Below, piece after piece: positions 17,113 through 26,757 of a stretch of DNA of 64,000 nucleotides. Every line of letters begins with the position of its first letter. Within the stretch, counting starts at the first letter, position 1. Both the position numbers and the translations under genes were made by a program. Source of the stretch: an uncultured Bacteroidota bacterium (GTDB lineage Bacteria; Bacteroidota; Bacteroidia; Bacteroidales; UBA12481); contig CAINOB010000002.1 of assembly GCA_903851365.1 (NCBI GenBank), forward strand, positions 76,051-140,050, read 5' to 3'. The notes under the pieces are model-generated. The model had not been told where the DNA came from, made no database searches, and saw only the letters and a list, made by a program, of their open reading frames with translations.

Positions 17113-19554
17113 TTATTTTGAAGTTTCCAGCTTCCAGTTGTTGTTATAAAAGCCACAATATTTTATTGCTTTTACGCCATCTTTGGCCAGGTCGGAGGTG
17201 AAAATCATGTAATCTGGAAATCCACTTCCTCCGGAAAAATACTGGTTGGCATCAGCAGCATGCATTCCGGGTAAACCGGTTCCGGTAACCGCTGCAACAG
17301 AAGCAATTTTGCTGTCGGGGCGCGGAAACATAACGTAAGCGCCATAATTGTCACCATCGATCTGTTCCTTACCGTACAAAATACTGCCCCGCTGAACCTG
17401 AACCGGGCATCCCGAGAGCAGCATTGTCCAGGCACTGTTTGTAGTGGCATTTCCATAAATGATCACTCCGCGGTCAGGGAAACTTGCAGGAACAAAATTC
17501 TTGTCCGCTACCAGGTCAACGGCTCCATTGCCCCGGTAATACCATGCTTCGGCATCGAATTTTGCTTTGGCCACCGACCAGTCATTTTCGGCTTTGGTGC
17601 CCGTGGTTCCATAAACAAAAACCATACGATGATTAAACGGTTCCTTAAAAGTGCCATTGCGCACACTCCCTTTATCCAATGCACCAGGGGTTTCTCCCAA
17701 GGTCCACCGGTCTTTCCGTGATAAGTAAACCAAGGTGCCGGACGCCGGTTTTTTAACTTTGATATCTCCGCCATCCAACTGAATGGTTACGGAATCGGCC
17801 TTCAAATCGGAAACATTCAAGGCTAAAACGGAAACATTTTCGGTAACTCCCGATAATGAACTTTTCTCTCTGTTACGAGTGATTTTCAGGGTGCTGTATT
17901 TGAGCGGTTCTTTTTGCTGAATGATGGAAGCCCAGTAGCAGGTGGAAGAAATAGCCGGATTGGCAGTGGTGAAATCTATTTTATTGACCGTACTGTCGGG
18001 ATTGATTTTATGCCACTTGAAGTATTCGAAAAGTGGAGGCCAGTCAACGCTCTCATTGCTCCACCAGTGACTTCCGCCCGGATATTCATAATAGCTGAAA
18101 TCGGGATGGAATTTCCCTAATATTTCCCGCATCTGACGGGCATAATTCACTGATACGGTTTCGTCTTTGTCGCCATGGAGAACATACACACCGGCAGCAC
18201 CGTAATTGTTTGCCAGTTCAGGAACATTACTGCCATTGCTTGCCTGCCACAGTGCTTTCTCGACTGGAGTATCTCCGGCTAAAGGAATTTTCCCATCAGC
18301 CGAGCCATAGCCTATCAGGGTAGGATAGCCGGAACAGGGCGCAATGGCTGCCCATTTACCCGGATAAGTTGCTCCCAGGTACCAGGTTCCGTGGCCCCCC
18401 ATGGAATGGCCGGTGAGATAGATTCTCGAAGGATCGGGATTGAATTGTTTTACTGCAATACCCAGCACTTCAAGTGCATCGAGCCTTCCCCAGTCCTCCC
18501 AGTTAAAGCCACGTCCCCGGCGGTTGGTTGCTGCAACCAGCACCCCCCAGTCCTTCGGTTTGTAGGCTCGTGCCTGGCCAATAGCCTCTACACCCGCACC
18601 ATGAACTGACAAAAACAGCGCCGGTGGCACTTTACTGTTTCCGCTTTGGGGATTGACTGCATAATATTGAACACTGCCGTCGATGTCGCTGATAAAGGTG
18701 CAGCTGTAGGGTTCGCCTGCTGCAACCGATTCAACTTTCAGGGTAGATTTAGCAATGGCTTTGCCTTTGGATTCCAGGGTTAGCATAGCATTTGCCTGCC
18801 CTTTCTCCGTTATCCCGGATCCATTAAACCGGAAGGCCACCTTGCGGCTGGTGAAAGGCAGGATGGAGGGAATATCCACGGTAATTTCTTTACCCGTTAC
18901 CTCCGATTTTAGCTTTAAGCCGCTCACTAATTGTGATGAGGTATTTATAATTACCACACCACCCAACAAGGCATCATTCTTTTGACCAGGCACGATATGA
19001 GGCAAGGTTGCATCATCGGTCTGAAAAGTAACCGATGTTGCCGGGAAAGTAATTTTTGCTTTCACTCCCTGTCTGCCCAGAAATCCGGTACGGATATAAA
19101 ATTCGTTCAATCCCTTTTTAAGCCTGACAGGAACATTCATCCAACCCAGTTCATAGGGGTCGCCGGCATGAGGTTCGCCATTCAGATAAAACATGGAGTT
19201 TGCGGTTACATTGATTATCGCGCCCTGATCCTTTGGGGATTGGTAGGTCAGGTATAAATAGCCGTTTGAGCCATCGCGACCGGTGAACCGGCCTGCCGTA
19301 TCGGCTTTGATTTCTTTCCATTTCACCTCCTGCCCTTTGCTATCGGTAAACAGGGTTAATCCGGCTTTAGGAGTCTGATATCCGGGTGCGAACAACCGGA
19401 AGGCAAACTGGTCGGTAAACATCGCCTGACGGCCGTACTGGTGAACGTTACCAATCGCCAGCCCTTCTCGTAAAACAACCTCTGTCTGCGCGCCTGCCGG
19501 AATAAACAGCAGCAGTAGGGAAATCTGTAAATAAAAACTCCGTAGTGAAACCAT
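17113..19554 (-). CDS. Secreted alpha/beta-hydrolase (prolyl oligopeptidase/PHB-depolymerase-like esterase)
   Basis: Start chosen at 19554, where MVSLRSFYLQISLLLLFIPAGA gives a clean signal peptide; an in-frame start at 19611 would add 19 non-signal residues. 813 residues. An N-terminal beta domain is followed by an alpha/beta-hydrolase: nucleophile Ser384 in LTGHSMGGHGTWYLG, oxyanion-region SVHGAGVEA, acid in VLHGDKDETV and His in YPGGSHWW. An insertion-rich C-terminal part (about 530-813) is of unknown fold. First gene of a three-gene operon with the ceramidase-like protein. Probably removes acyl groups from glycans or cleaves peptides. Confidence 0.75.
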   Translation of the reverse strand: MVSLRSFYLQISLLLLFIPAGAQTEVVLREGLAIGNVHQYGRQAMFTDQFAFRLFAPGYQTPKAGLTLFTDSKGQEVKWKEIKADTAGRFTGRDGSNGYLYLTYQSPKDQGAIINVTANSMFYLNGEPHAGDPYELGWMNVPVRLKKGLNEFYIRTGFLGRQGVKAKITFPATSVTFQTDDATLPHIVPGQKNDALLGGVVIINTSSQLVSGLKLKSEVTGKEITVDIPSILPFTSRKVAFRFNGSGITEKGQANAMLTLESKGKAIAKSTLKVESVAAGEPYSCTFISDIDGSVQYYAVNPQSGNSKVPPALFLSVHGAGVEAIGQARAYKPKDWGVLVAATNRRGRGFNWEDWGRLDALEVLGIAVKQFNPDPSRIYLTGHSMGGHGTWYLGATYPGKWAAIAPCSGYPTLIGYGSADGKIPLAGDTPVEKALWQASNGSNVPELANNYGAAGVYVLHGDKDETVSVNYARQMREILGKFHPDFSYYEYPGGSHWWSNESVDWPPLFEYFKWHKINPDSTVNKIDFTTANPAISSTCYWASIIQQKEPLKYSTLKITRNREKSSLSGVTENVSVLALNVSDLKADSVTIQLDGGDIKVKKPASGTLVYLSRKDRWTLGETPGALDKGSVRNGTFKEPFNHRMVFVYGTTGTKAENDWSVAKAKFDAEAWYYRGNGAVDLVADKNFVPASFPDRGVIIYGNATTNSAWTMLLSGCPVQVQRGSILYGKEQIDGDNYGAYVMFPRPDSKIASVAAVTGTGLPGMHAADANQYFSGGSGFPDYMIFTSDLAKDGVKAIKYCGFYNNNWKLETSK

Positions 19555-19579
19555 GGGTGTGATTCTTTTTGTAAACGCG

Positions 19580-20026
19580 TTATTTATTTTTAGTATAAGT
19601 TTTATCTCCAATTGTCAAGGTATTCCCATCCTCGGAGACCTGGTATTTACTTTGCGGAAATAATTCACCATCCATCGCTAAAAATCCCTTTTCTGCAGGT
19701 CGGTACATGAAAATTTTGCCCTGATCCGTATAATAGTAATAATCAAAATGCCAATCATTAAATGCTTTACCATTACGATACATTCTTACTCTTTTAATTC
19801 CCTGGGCATCAAAAGAAACGTTATCCTTAATCGACAAGGTTGAATTATCTGTCCATTCCCCGATTATGGTTACATCGTGATTTTTAGCCTTGGTGTAGGT
19901 TTCAACAATTTGTGCCTCTTTCGTTGTCAGTTTATTCCCCGAACAAGAAATCAGATTATTCAAGGAGATTATAACAATTCCTACTAAAATAAGTATTCTG
20001 ATATAACTTTTATTCTTTGCTTTCAT
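19580..20026 (-). CDS. Small lipoprotein, lipocalin-like
   Basis: 148 residues with a lipoprotein signal (LNNLISC, Cys28). After the lipid anchor it alternates short beta strands: TIIGEWTDNSTLSIKDNVSF, RVRMYRNGKAFNDWHFDYYYY, GKIFMYRPAEKG, NTLTIGDKTYTK. The GEW start and terminal DGNTLTI...YTK strand are typical of small Bacteroidota lipocalin-like lipoproteins. It is the last gene after the DUF4153 protein (17-bp gap), so part of the wHTH operon. Role unknown. Confidence 0.65.
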   Translation of the reverse strand: MKAKNKSYIRILILVGIVIISLNNLISCSGNKLTTKEAQIVETYTKAKNHDVTIIGEWTDNSTLSIKDNVSFDAQGIKRVRMYRNGKAFNDWHFDYYYYTDQGKIFMYRPAEKGFLAMDGELFPQSKYQVSEDGNTLTIGDKTYTKNK

Positions 20027-20043
20027 AATCTTAAATGTTTGAT

Positions 20044-21159
20044 TTACCGGAATCCAAAGATCACCGGCACAATAAATATCGCAATGACTGTCCAGGCGGC
20101 ATATACGTTAAGGTAATTTGCCACCGATTTTTCAATGATTTCTGAGGTGGCGCCTTTAAAACTGACACGGTAGAGTTTTACGGCTATCATTATCAGGTTG
20201 ATGAAAACGAGGATATTGGTGATTAAAACGACTGTCCGGTTAGGAGTTAATCCGTCCAAAACTCTCGAAACAATGGCAGCCAAAGCAATAGAGTTAATGA
20301 TTATAGCGATGGCCGATAGAAGTAATAAGGCTATCAGGCTATTCTTGCCCGTTTTTTCCCTGTTGATTTCGGAAATGGAAAACACGATCAGGCACAGTAC
20401 TCCAAGGAGCATCACATTAAAAACAATAAGCAGTTCCCGGTTTTCCAGGATTTTATTTTTGGAAAATATCAGTGAAAACAAGAAAACAGTAAGGGTGATC
20501 AGTACCACCGGAGTGAAGATCCGTGCGATCACCGGGGCAATTTTACTGGTGATTCCGGGATAGTTCCGGATCAGGTACCAGGCAATGACTGGTGCTGCAA
20601 CGCCACCCGGAATGGCAATGAAATCGGCATAGGTCTGCGAAATATTCATTCCGATAACACTGAACAGGCCCATAGTGACTACAGTCAGCACTCCGCCGGC
20701 GAGCAGGATTAGTCCGGTCATGATGATCAATTCGCCGCTGAAGCGGATGAAACTCATCCGGCCGGTCAGACTGCGATAGTCGAACTGCACAAAAGTTAAT
20801 CCGGAGAAGCACCATAACATCAATGGAACATGCAACTCAGCTAATGTTATCGAATCGCTGGTTCCGGTTGGCAACAGATTGATATATAGCCCTGTGATAA
20901 CTAATATGGCTCCGTACAGTGCCCATTTTTTAATTACAGTTACTTTATTTATCCGCATAGAATAAATAATGAGGCCGTTAAAGGCAATGAGTGCAATATC
21001 CCTGAGATAAAAGAACTCCCGGTTGACGCCGATAAACAGGGCGGGGATTAAAACCAGAATTGCCGTGAATAAGGCTATCGCGAGTACCTCAAAAAGATCG
21101 TGGAGCTGTAAGGCGGGCTGGTTAGGATCATTAGTACTTTCTGTAATTTGCTGGTTCAT
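20044..21159 (-). CDS. Polytopic membrane protein, DUF4153-like
   Basis: 371 residues with about ten hydrophobic segments starting near residue 25 (FEVLAIALFTAILVLIPALF). REFFYLRDIALIAF and the long hydrophobic pairing match DUF4153 proteins. No catalytic motif. Its start overlaps the wHTH regulator stop by ATGA, giving tight coupling. Such pairs of small wHTH regulator and DUF4153 membrane protein occur together in Bacteroidota; their job is not established. Confidence 0.7.
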   Translation of the reverse strand: MNQQITESTNDPNQPALQLHDLFEVLAIALFTAILVLIPALFIGVNREFFYLRDIALIAFNGLIIYSMRINKVTVIKKWALYGAILVITGLYINLLPTGTSDSITLAELHVPLMLWCFSGLTFVQFDYRSLTGRMSFIRFSGELIIMTGLILLAGGVLTVVTMGLFSVIGMNISQTYADFIAIPGGVAAPVIAWYLIRNYPGITSKIAPVIARIFTPVVLITLTVFLFSLIFSKNKILENRELLIVFNVMLLGVLCLIVFSISEINREKTGKNSLIALLLLSAIAIIINSIALAAIVSRVLDGLTPNRTVVLITNILVFINLIMIAVKLYRVSFKGATSEIIEKSVANYLNVYAAWTVIAIFIVPVIFGFR

Positions 21160-21464
21160 GGCTGATTTTTTTGTGTTTCGATTAGCTTTTCCAACGCTTT
21201 AAGATGATCAGCAAAGGCTGTTTTGCCCTCTTTGGTCAAAGAATATTTAGTGTTCGGTTTTTTGCCGACAAAGGATTTTTCCACCATAATGAATTCTTCC
21301 TTTTCCAATGCTTTTAAGTGACTGGCCAGATTGCCATCAGTCACTTCCAGATATTCCTTCAGTGAATTAAAGTCGATCCTGTCATTTACAGCCAGGATTG
21401 ACATGAGAACCAGTCGTATTCGACTATCGAAAGCCTTGTGGAAGCCGTTGACAGATATTTTCAC
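21156..21464 (-). CDS. Winged-helix transcription regulator (HTH_34 type)
   Basis: 102 residues. A winged helix with IRLVLMSILAVNDRIDFNSLKEYLEVTDGNLASHLKALE and the wing FVGKKPNTKYSLTKEGKTAF is diagnostic of the small 'transcriptional regulator' family related to ArsR/PadR. It sits third from last in an operon of membrane proteins, 2 bp after the preceding gene and overlapping the next by 4 bp. A palindrome covering the operon promoter (22087-22105) is the likely binding site. Confidence 0.9.
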   Translation of the reverse strand: MKISVNGFHKAFDSRIRLVLMSILAVNDRIDFNSLKEYLEVTDGNLASHLKALEKEEFIMVEKSFVGKKPNTKYSLTKEGKTAFADHLKALEKLIETQKNQP

Positions 21465-21466
21465 AG

Positions 21467-22078
21467 CTAGTGCTTATAATGCATGTAAATACCATAGACA
21501 ATATGGGCCAATCCAAAACCAACTGCCCAGATCAGTAATCCGTATTGAATCATGTGGAGGCTGATCAGCCCTAAAGTAATTTGGACAATCCCCAGGATCC
21601 TTACCTCATTGAAAGTGAAATTGCCGGCGTTATAAAGGGCCAGTCCGTAAAAAATGAGGGTTAATGGCGCAACGAGTCCGATAAGGCCATAGGCGATTAA
21701 AACCAGTATCAAAATTCCCCCGGATACCAATGGTGCTGACATATTGGCTATCAGTCTCCTTGATAGGACATTCCATGCTTTTTCGCCTCTTTTTTTAGCT
21801 CTGAGAAAGGAATCGAAAATGGAGGTTGCCAGGGCCAGCACCAATATCAGCCCTGACAAAAGAAAAACATTCCGAAAGCCGGATCCCGGACCGGGGTTTT
21901 TGTAAAACAGTTCATCAGGGTTGAAATCGAAAACTTTCCAGGCAATCAGCGCTCCGGCTAAAGCATAAATGCCAGCCATGATCCCTGCCCAACCGGAGAG
22001 GGACATAAATTTGGAGGAGCGCTCCATCATGGAGCGGATCTCAGCAATGTCCCGGGTATAATCTTTTTCTGCTTCCAT
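21467..22078 (-). CDS. Membrane protein of the wHTH operon
   Basis: Start set at 22078 (MEAEKDYTRDIAEIRSMMER). The frame is open back to 22129, but those codons lie in the promoter palindrome. 203 residues; the N-terminal amphipathic helix DIAEIRSMMERSSKFMSLSGWAG is followed by about six hydrophobic segments. The family is a recurring companion of the small wHTH regulator. No enzymatic motif is visible. Confidence 0.75.
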   Translation of the reverse strand: MEAEKDYTRDIAEIRSMMERSSKFMSLSGWAGIMAGIYALAGALIAWKVFDFNPDELFYKNPGPGSGFRNVFLLSGLILVLALATSIFDSFLRAKKRGEKAWNVLSRRLIANMSAPLVSGGILILVLIAYGLIGLVAPLTLIFYGLALYNAGNFTFNEVRILGIVQITLGLISLHMIQYGLLIWAVGFGLAHIVYGIYMHYKH

Positions 22079-22086
22079 ATTAAAAG

Positions 22087-22105
22087 TACTTTGAATTACA
22101 AAGTA
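22087..22105 (-). promoter_or_regulatory. Palindromic operator at the wHTH operon promoter
   Basis: TACTTTG-AATTA-CAAAGTA is a perfect 7-bp inverted repeat with a 5-bp centre, ending 9 bp upstream of the first gene's ATG. Read on the minus strand it contains TTACTTTG, one base off the -7 box TAnnTTTG. A repressor bound here would cover the promoter, so autoregulation by the wHTH protein is the obvious reading. Confidence 0.55.
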
Positions 22106-22292
22106 AATAGATATCAGGGAATAAAGCAAGAGATTTCAGAAAATATTTTTTTTGTGTAAAGATGGTTTTACCAATTTCATTAAAAATATCTGACAAGATG
22201 CCTGCATACACCAGACCGGCCATTATTCGTAAATTGCCAGTGGTGGCCTGATCGTTGCCGGCGCTCCTGTTGAATGAAGAAATCTTCCTGTT

Positions 22293-24533
22293 ATGGTATT
22301 TGAAACAAAGAACTTAATTCCAAAATTGTCCCTTCTGGCTATTCTGGGTTTACTGATTTCCTGTCATCCTGAACCTATGAATCTAACCAAATATGTTGAT
22401 CCGCTCATTGGAACCGGCGATCATGGCCATGTGTTTATCGGGGCAAATGTCCCCTTTGGAACTGTCCAGCTGGGCCCTGTTCAGTTTTCAGAAGGCTGGG
22501 ACTGGTGCTCAGGTTATCATTACAGCGATTCAACAATTATCGGATTTGCGCATACTCACCTGAGCGGTGCGGGAAGTGCGGATATGGGCGATATCTCGCT
22601 GATGCCTTCCATCGGAGAGGTGAAGCTGACCCGTGGAAACCTGGCTGACGCGCAGTCGGGGATCTGGTCGAAATTCTCGCATAAAAATGAAACAGCGCAG
22701 GCCGGTTATTATAAGGTTCATCTCGACCGATTCAATATCGATGTGGAGTTGACGGCGACGGTAAGGGTGGGGTTTCATAAGTACACTTTTCCGGCATCAT
22801 CTGAAGCCAGCGTAATTATCGACCTGGAACATGGGCTCGACGATACACCAACGGAAACCTATGTGATACAGGAAGATGAATCAACCATATCCGGATATCG
22901 GACCTCCACCGGATGGGCTCAAAATCATACAATGTATTTTACCGCCCGCTTTTCAAAACCAATGATTGCCTTTACGTCCTCCGCAGCTCATCTGGTAAAT
23001 AAAGTGGATACCATGGTGTTACCCAATGCCTATGGGGTGGCGCATTTTAAAACCGCAGACCGGGAAACCATTTTGGTGAAGGTGGCTTTATCACCCGCAA
23101 GCATCGAAAATGCCAAAATGAATTTGCAGGCGGAATTGCCCGGATGGGATTTCGATAGAACCCGTGCCAATGCAGACCAGTCCTGGAATCAGGCTTTAAA
23201 CCGGATTGTAATTTCCTCTAAGGATTCCCATATTCTGCGCACTTTTTACACCGCATTTTATCATACCATGATTGCCCCTTCGGTTTATTGCGATGTGAAC
23301 GGCGATTATTTCGGGACCGACAGAAAGGTTCATTTGCACAATGATTTCGTAAATTATTCCACCTTTTCCCTGTGGGATACCTATCGGGCGGCCCACCCGC
23401 TCATGAACCTGGTTCAACCTCAAATGGTACCTGATATTGCCAAAACGATGATCCACATTTACAGGGAGCAGGGTAAGCTGCCGGTCTGGCACATGATGTC
23501 GAATGAAACCAATGCCATGGTAGGCAATCCGGGTGCGGTGGTACTGGCGGATATTGTCCTCAAAGGATATAACGTTGATAATCAGATTGCCTATAAAGCG
23601 ATGAAGACATCGGCAATGCTCGACGAAAGGGGAATGAAATGGCTGAAGGAGTATGGATATATTCCTTACGACAAGGAGTCTTCCTCGGTTGCCAAGGCAT
23701 TGGAATATGGCCTTGCCGACTGGTCGATCGCCCAGGTTGCGAAGAAGGTGGGCGCCATGGATGACTATAATTATTTCATCAAAAGAAGTCAGGCTTACCG
23801 GTATTATTTCGATCCTCAAACGAGGCTCTTGCGGCCGAAAAATTCAGAAGGAATATTCCGAACACCATTTAACCCGATAGGCCTGGCTGATTATCGCGAG
23901 GGCAATGCCTGGCAGTATACCTGGCTCGTGCCGCATGATGTGAACGGATTGATTTCGCTCTTTGGATCGAAAGAAGCCTTTATCGCCCGGCTGGATTCCC
24001 TGTTTCTGGTGAAAGGGGAGTTGAAAAATGCGCTCGACGTAACCGGTCTGATCGGACAATATGCTCATGGAAACGAGCCCAGCCATCACATTTTATACTT
24101 GTACAATTATGTGGGTCAGCCATGGAAAACGGCCGAAAAAGTGCGACAGGTAATGACCACGCTGTATAGTGATCAGCCGGCGGGCCTGGCGGGGAATGAG
24201 GATGTGGGACAGATGTCGGCCTGGTATATTCTCTCAGCTCTTGGGATGTATCAGGTGGCTCCGGCCGGGGGAGATTTCGTGTTCGGAAGTCCGCTGATTG
24301 ATGAAGCGATTCTCAAACTGGCAAATAACAGGCAGCTTAAAATTGTTGCCAGTAACAACAGTCTCGCCAATAAATACATTCAAAGCGTAAGGCTGAACGG
24401 ACAGGCTTACGCAAAATCTTACATCAGTTTTGAAGATATAAAAGCTGGCGGGACGCTTGAATTTGTCATGGGGCCTGCACCGTCAGCTACTTTTGGAGTG
24501 GCAGCTGCTGTACGGCCATTTTCACGGAATTAA
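22293..24533 (+). CDS. GH92 alpha-mannosidase lipoprotein
   Basis: 746 residues; lipoprotein signal with LLISC at about residue 25. The N-terminal beta domain starts YVDPLIGTGDHGHVFIGANVP and contains GFAHTHLSGAG. The (alpha/alpha)6 domain includes TFSLWDTYRAAHPLM, GNEPSHHILYLYNYVGQPW and AGNEDVGQMSAWYILSALG. These are textbook GH92 motifs; the family removes alpha-linked mannose with calcium. The protein is probably periplasmic or surface-anchored. It heads an operon with a DPP IV-like peptidase (43-bp gap), fitting glycoprotein breakdown. Divergent from the wHTH operon across 163-214 bp. Confidence 0.93.
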   Translation: MVFETKNLIPKLSLLAILGLLISCHPEPMNLTKYVDPLIGTGDHGHVFIGANVPFGTVQLGPVQFSEGWDWCSGYHYSDSTIIGFAHTHLSGAGSADMGDISLMPSIGEVKLTRGNLADAQSGIWSKFSHKNETAQAGYYKVHLDRFNIDVELTATVRVGFHKYTFPASSEASVIIDLEHGLDDTPTETYVIQEDESTISGYRTSTGWAQNHTMYFTARFSKPMIAFTSSAAHLVNKVDTMVLPNAYGVAHFKTADRETILVKVALSPASIENAKMNLQAELPGWDFDRTRANADQSWNQALNRIVISSKDSHILRTFYTAFYHTMIAPSVYCDVNGDYFGTDRKVHLHNDFVNYSTFSLWDTYRAAHPLMNLVQPQMVPDIAKTMIHIYREQGKLPVWHMMSNETNAMVGNPGAVVLADIVLKGYNVDNQIAYKAMKTSAMLDERGMKWLKEYGYIPYDKESSSVAKALEYGLADWSIAQVAKKVGAMDDYNYFIKRSQAYRYYFDPQTRLLRPKNSEGIFRTPFNPIGLADYREGNAWQYTWLVPHDVNGLISLFGSKEAFIARLDSLFLVKGELKNALDVTGLIGQYAHGNEPSHHILYLYNYVGQPWKTAEKVRQVMTTLYSDQPAGLAGNEDVGQMSAWYILSALGMYQVAPAGGDFVFGSPLIDEAILKLANNRQLKIVASNNSLANKYIQSVRLNGQAYAKSYISFEDIKAGGTLEFVMGPAPSATFGVAAAVRPFSRN

Positions 24534-24576
24534 AATTGTTTACCTTCACATGGTATTTTATTAAAACTAAGCCGAT

Positions 24577-26757
24577 ATGAAAGTTTTCACTCGTTTCGCC
24601 GGATTTTTTGCCGTCCTGGTATTAGCGGCAAATAGCCTGAATGCACAGGTGCCATATATGCCTAAAGTGCTTACCGACAAGGATTACAAGCAGGCCGAAA
24701 AGTTTATGGACCGTAAGTGGTCGTCGCTGGTTTACGGAGCCGGTGTACAGGCCAATTGGAAAGATAATGATCAGTTTACCTATCGGACCACCACCGCAGC
24801 CGGATCGGTAACCTATCTGGTGAACGCAAAGAAAAAAAGCAAAACCTTATCCACAACAGCAGAAACGCAGCCGGCACCACAGGCTGGCCAGCGACCGATG
24901 GGCCGCTCCCGGAGCATGGGGAGCGTATCTCCGGATGGGAAAAAAGAGGCCTTTATCAAGAATTATAATCTCTGGGTGAGGGATGTGGAAACCAAGGTTG
25001 AAACACAGCTCACCAAGGATGGTATCGAGGATTTTGGCTATGCTACCGACAACGCCGGCTGGACCAAAAGCGACCGCCCGATCCTGCTGTGGTCGCCCGA
25101 TTCAAAAAAGATTGCCACCTTCCAGCACGACGGACGCGGAGTGGGCATGATGTATATGGTTTCGACCAATGTGGGACACCCGAAACTGGAAGCATGGAAA
25201 TATCCTATGCCAGGAGATTCAGTGATCTTCAGGGTGGAAAGGGTGGTTATACATCTCGACGGACCAAAAGTGGTACGCCTTAAAATGGAACCCGATCAGC
25301 ACCGCGGTTCTGTCACCGACCACATCGCTGATGGCGGCGTTCTCGGGGATGCCGAATGGAGCGAGGATGGCTCGAAGCTCGCCTTCCTTTCCATTTCGCG
25401 GGATCATAAAGATGCCACCCTCAGAGTAGCGAATCCGGAGACTGGCGAGGTACGTACGGTACTTAAGGAAAGTGAAAAAACCTTTTTTGAATCCGGATAT
25501 AATAAGATCAACTGGCATATGCTGGCTAAAACGAATGAGGCCATCTGGTTTTCGCAAAGGACCAATTGGGGACATCTCTACCTGTATGATCTGGGTACAG
25601 GAACACTTAAAAAACAAATTACCACTGGCGACTGGCGCGTGCTGCAAGTGCTGCGCGTTGATCAGGCAGCGAGAAAGCTGCTGTTTACCGGTTCGTGCCG
25701 GGAGCCGGGCGACCCCTATTTCACCTATCTCTACAGCGTTAATTTCGACGGAACGGATCTTAAGCTTCTGACCCCTGACAGCGCCAACCATTCAGTATCT
25801 TTTTCACCGGGATATGATTACTTCGTGGATACTCACTCCACACCTACTACGCCACCGGTATCGGAGCTCAGGGCCATCAGTGGGAAAAAGATTCTTGATC
25901 TGGAGAAAGCCGATATTTCTGCTCTGGCAGCTACCGGCTGGAAAGCTCCTATCCCGATAAAAATGAAGGCCCGCGACGGTGTCACCGATATTTACGGATT
26001 AATGTACACGCCTTCAAATCTTGATGTAAACAAAAAATATCCGATCATAAATTCCATCTATCCAGGACCTCAAACCGGGAGCACCGGCTCACGAAGTTTT
26101 AGTGCCGTTCATGGTGATCTGCAGGCGATGGCCGAGCTTGGATTCATCGTGGTGACCATCGATGCCATGGGCACTCCCGGAAGATCAAAATCGTTTCATG
26201 AAGCCTACTATGGCAATATGGGCGACAACGGTTTGCCAGATCAGATAACGGGGATGAAACAGCTGGCCGAGCGCTATCACTGGATTGATATCGACCGGGT
26301 AGGAATATGCGGTCATTCGGGTGGAGGCTTTGCTTCGACCGATGCCATCCTCAGGTATCCCGACTTTTTCAAAGTAGCCGTAAGTGAATCAGGCAACCAT
26401 GAAAACCGCAGTTACGAAGATGACTGGGGGGAGAAATGGCAGGGCCTGGTGACCAAAAATCCTGATGGCACAACCAGTTATGACAATCAGGCAAATGAGG
26501 CGCTGGCAAAAAATCTGAAGGGTAAACTTATGATCACTCACGGCACGATGGATGGCAATGTTCCATTGTCGAATACCATGCTCGTGGTTCAGGCGCTTAT
26601 TAATGCCAACAAGGATTTCGACCTGATATTATTCCCGAACGCTGGACACGGATATGGCTCACCCGGATCAACTTACATGATGCGCCGGAAATGGGATTAC
26701 TTTGTGAAAAACCTATTGGGAGCTGAGCCCCCGAAAGAGTTTGAGTTTGGGAAGTAA
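24577..26757 (+). CDS. Dipeptidyl peptidase IV-like S9 peptidase
   Basis: 726 residues, signal peptide to about residue 23 (SLNAQ). The N-terminal part is a DPP IV beta-propeller (SVSPDGKKEAFIKNYNLWVRD; WSPDSKKIATFQHD). The catalytic domain has Ser581 in GHSGGGFAS, Asp659 in HGTMDGNVP and His691 in NAGHGY. Ends EPPKEFEFGK, like many Bacteroidota S9B enzymes. It cleaves dipeptides from peptide N-termini in the periplasm. The propeller contains an odd low-complexity insert rich in Gln/Ala/Pro (about 92-110). The stop overlaps the next start (TAATG). Confidence 0.93.
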   Translation: MKVFTRFAGFFAVLVLAANSLNAQVPYMPKVLTDKDYKQAEKFMDRKWSSLVYGAGVQANWKDNDQFTYRTTTAAGSVTYLVNAKKKSKTLSTTAETQPAPQAGQRPMGRSRSMGSVSPDGKKEAFIKNYNLWVRDVETKVETQLTKDGIEDFGYATDNAGWTKSDRPILLWSPDSKKIATFQHDGRGVGMMYMVSTNVGHPKLEAWKYPMPGDSVIFRVERVVIHLDGPKVVRLKMEPDQHRGSVTDHIADGGVLGDAEWSEDGSKLAFLSISRDHKDATLRVANPETGEVRTVLKESEKTFFESGYNKINWHMLAKTNEAIWFSQRTNWGHLYLYDLGTGTLKKQITTGDWRVLQVLRVDQAARKLLFTGSCREPGDPYFTYLYSVNFDGTDLKLLTPDSANHSVSFSPGYDYFVDTHSTPTTPPVSELRAISGKKILDLEKADISALAATGWKAPIPIKMKARDGVTDIYGLMYTPSNLDVNKKYPIINSIYPGPQTGSTGSRSFSAVHGDLQAMAELGFIVVTIDAMGTPGRSKSFHEAYYGNMGDNGLPDQITGMKQLAERYHWIDIDRVGICGHSGGGFASTDAILRYPDFFKVAVSESGNHENRSYEDDWGEKWQGLVTKNPDGTTSYDNQANEALAKNLKGKLMITHGTMDGNVPLSNTMLVVQALINANKDFDLILFPNAGHGYGSPGSTYMMRRKWDYFVKNLLGAEPPKEFEFGK

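Noticed and set aside
23196-23819. Long minus-strand open frame (about 207 codons) inside the GH92 gene
   Set aside because: It lies entirely antisense to a well-supported GH92 catalytic domain and has no recognisable motif; a codon-bias shadow.
25219-25791. Minus-strand 190-codon frame inside the DPP IV-like gene
   Set aside because: No homology-like features; antisense to conserved propeller blades.
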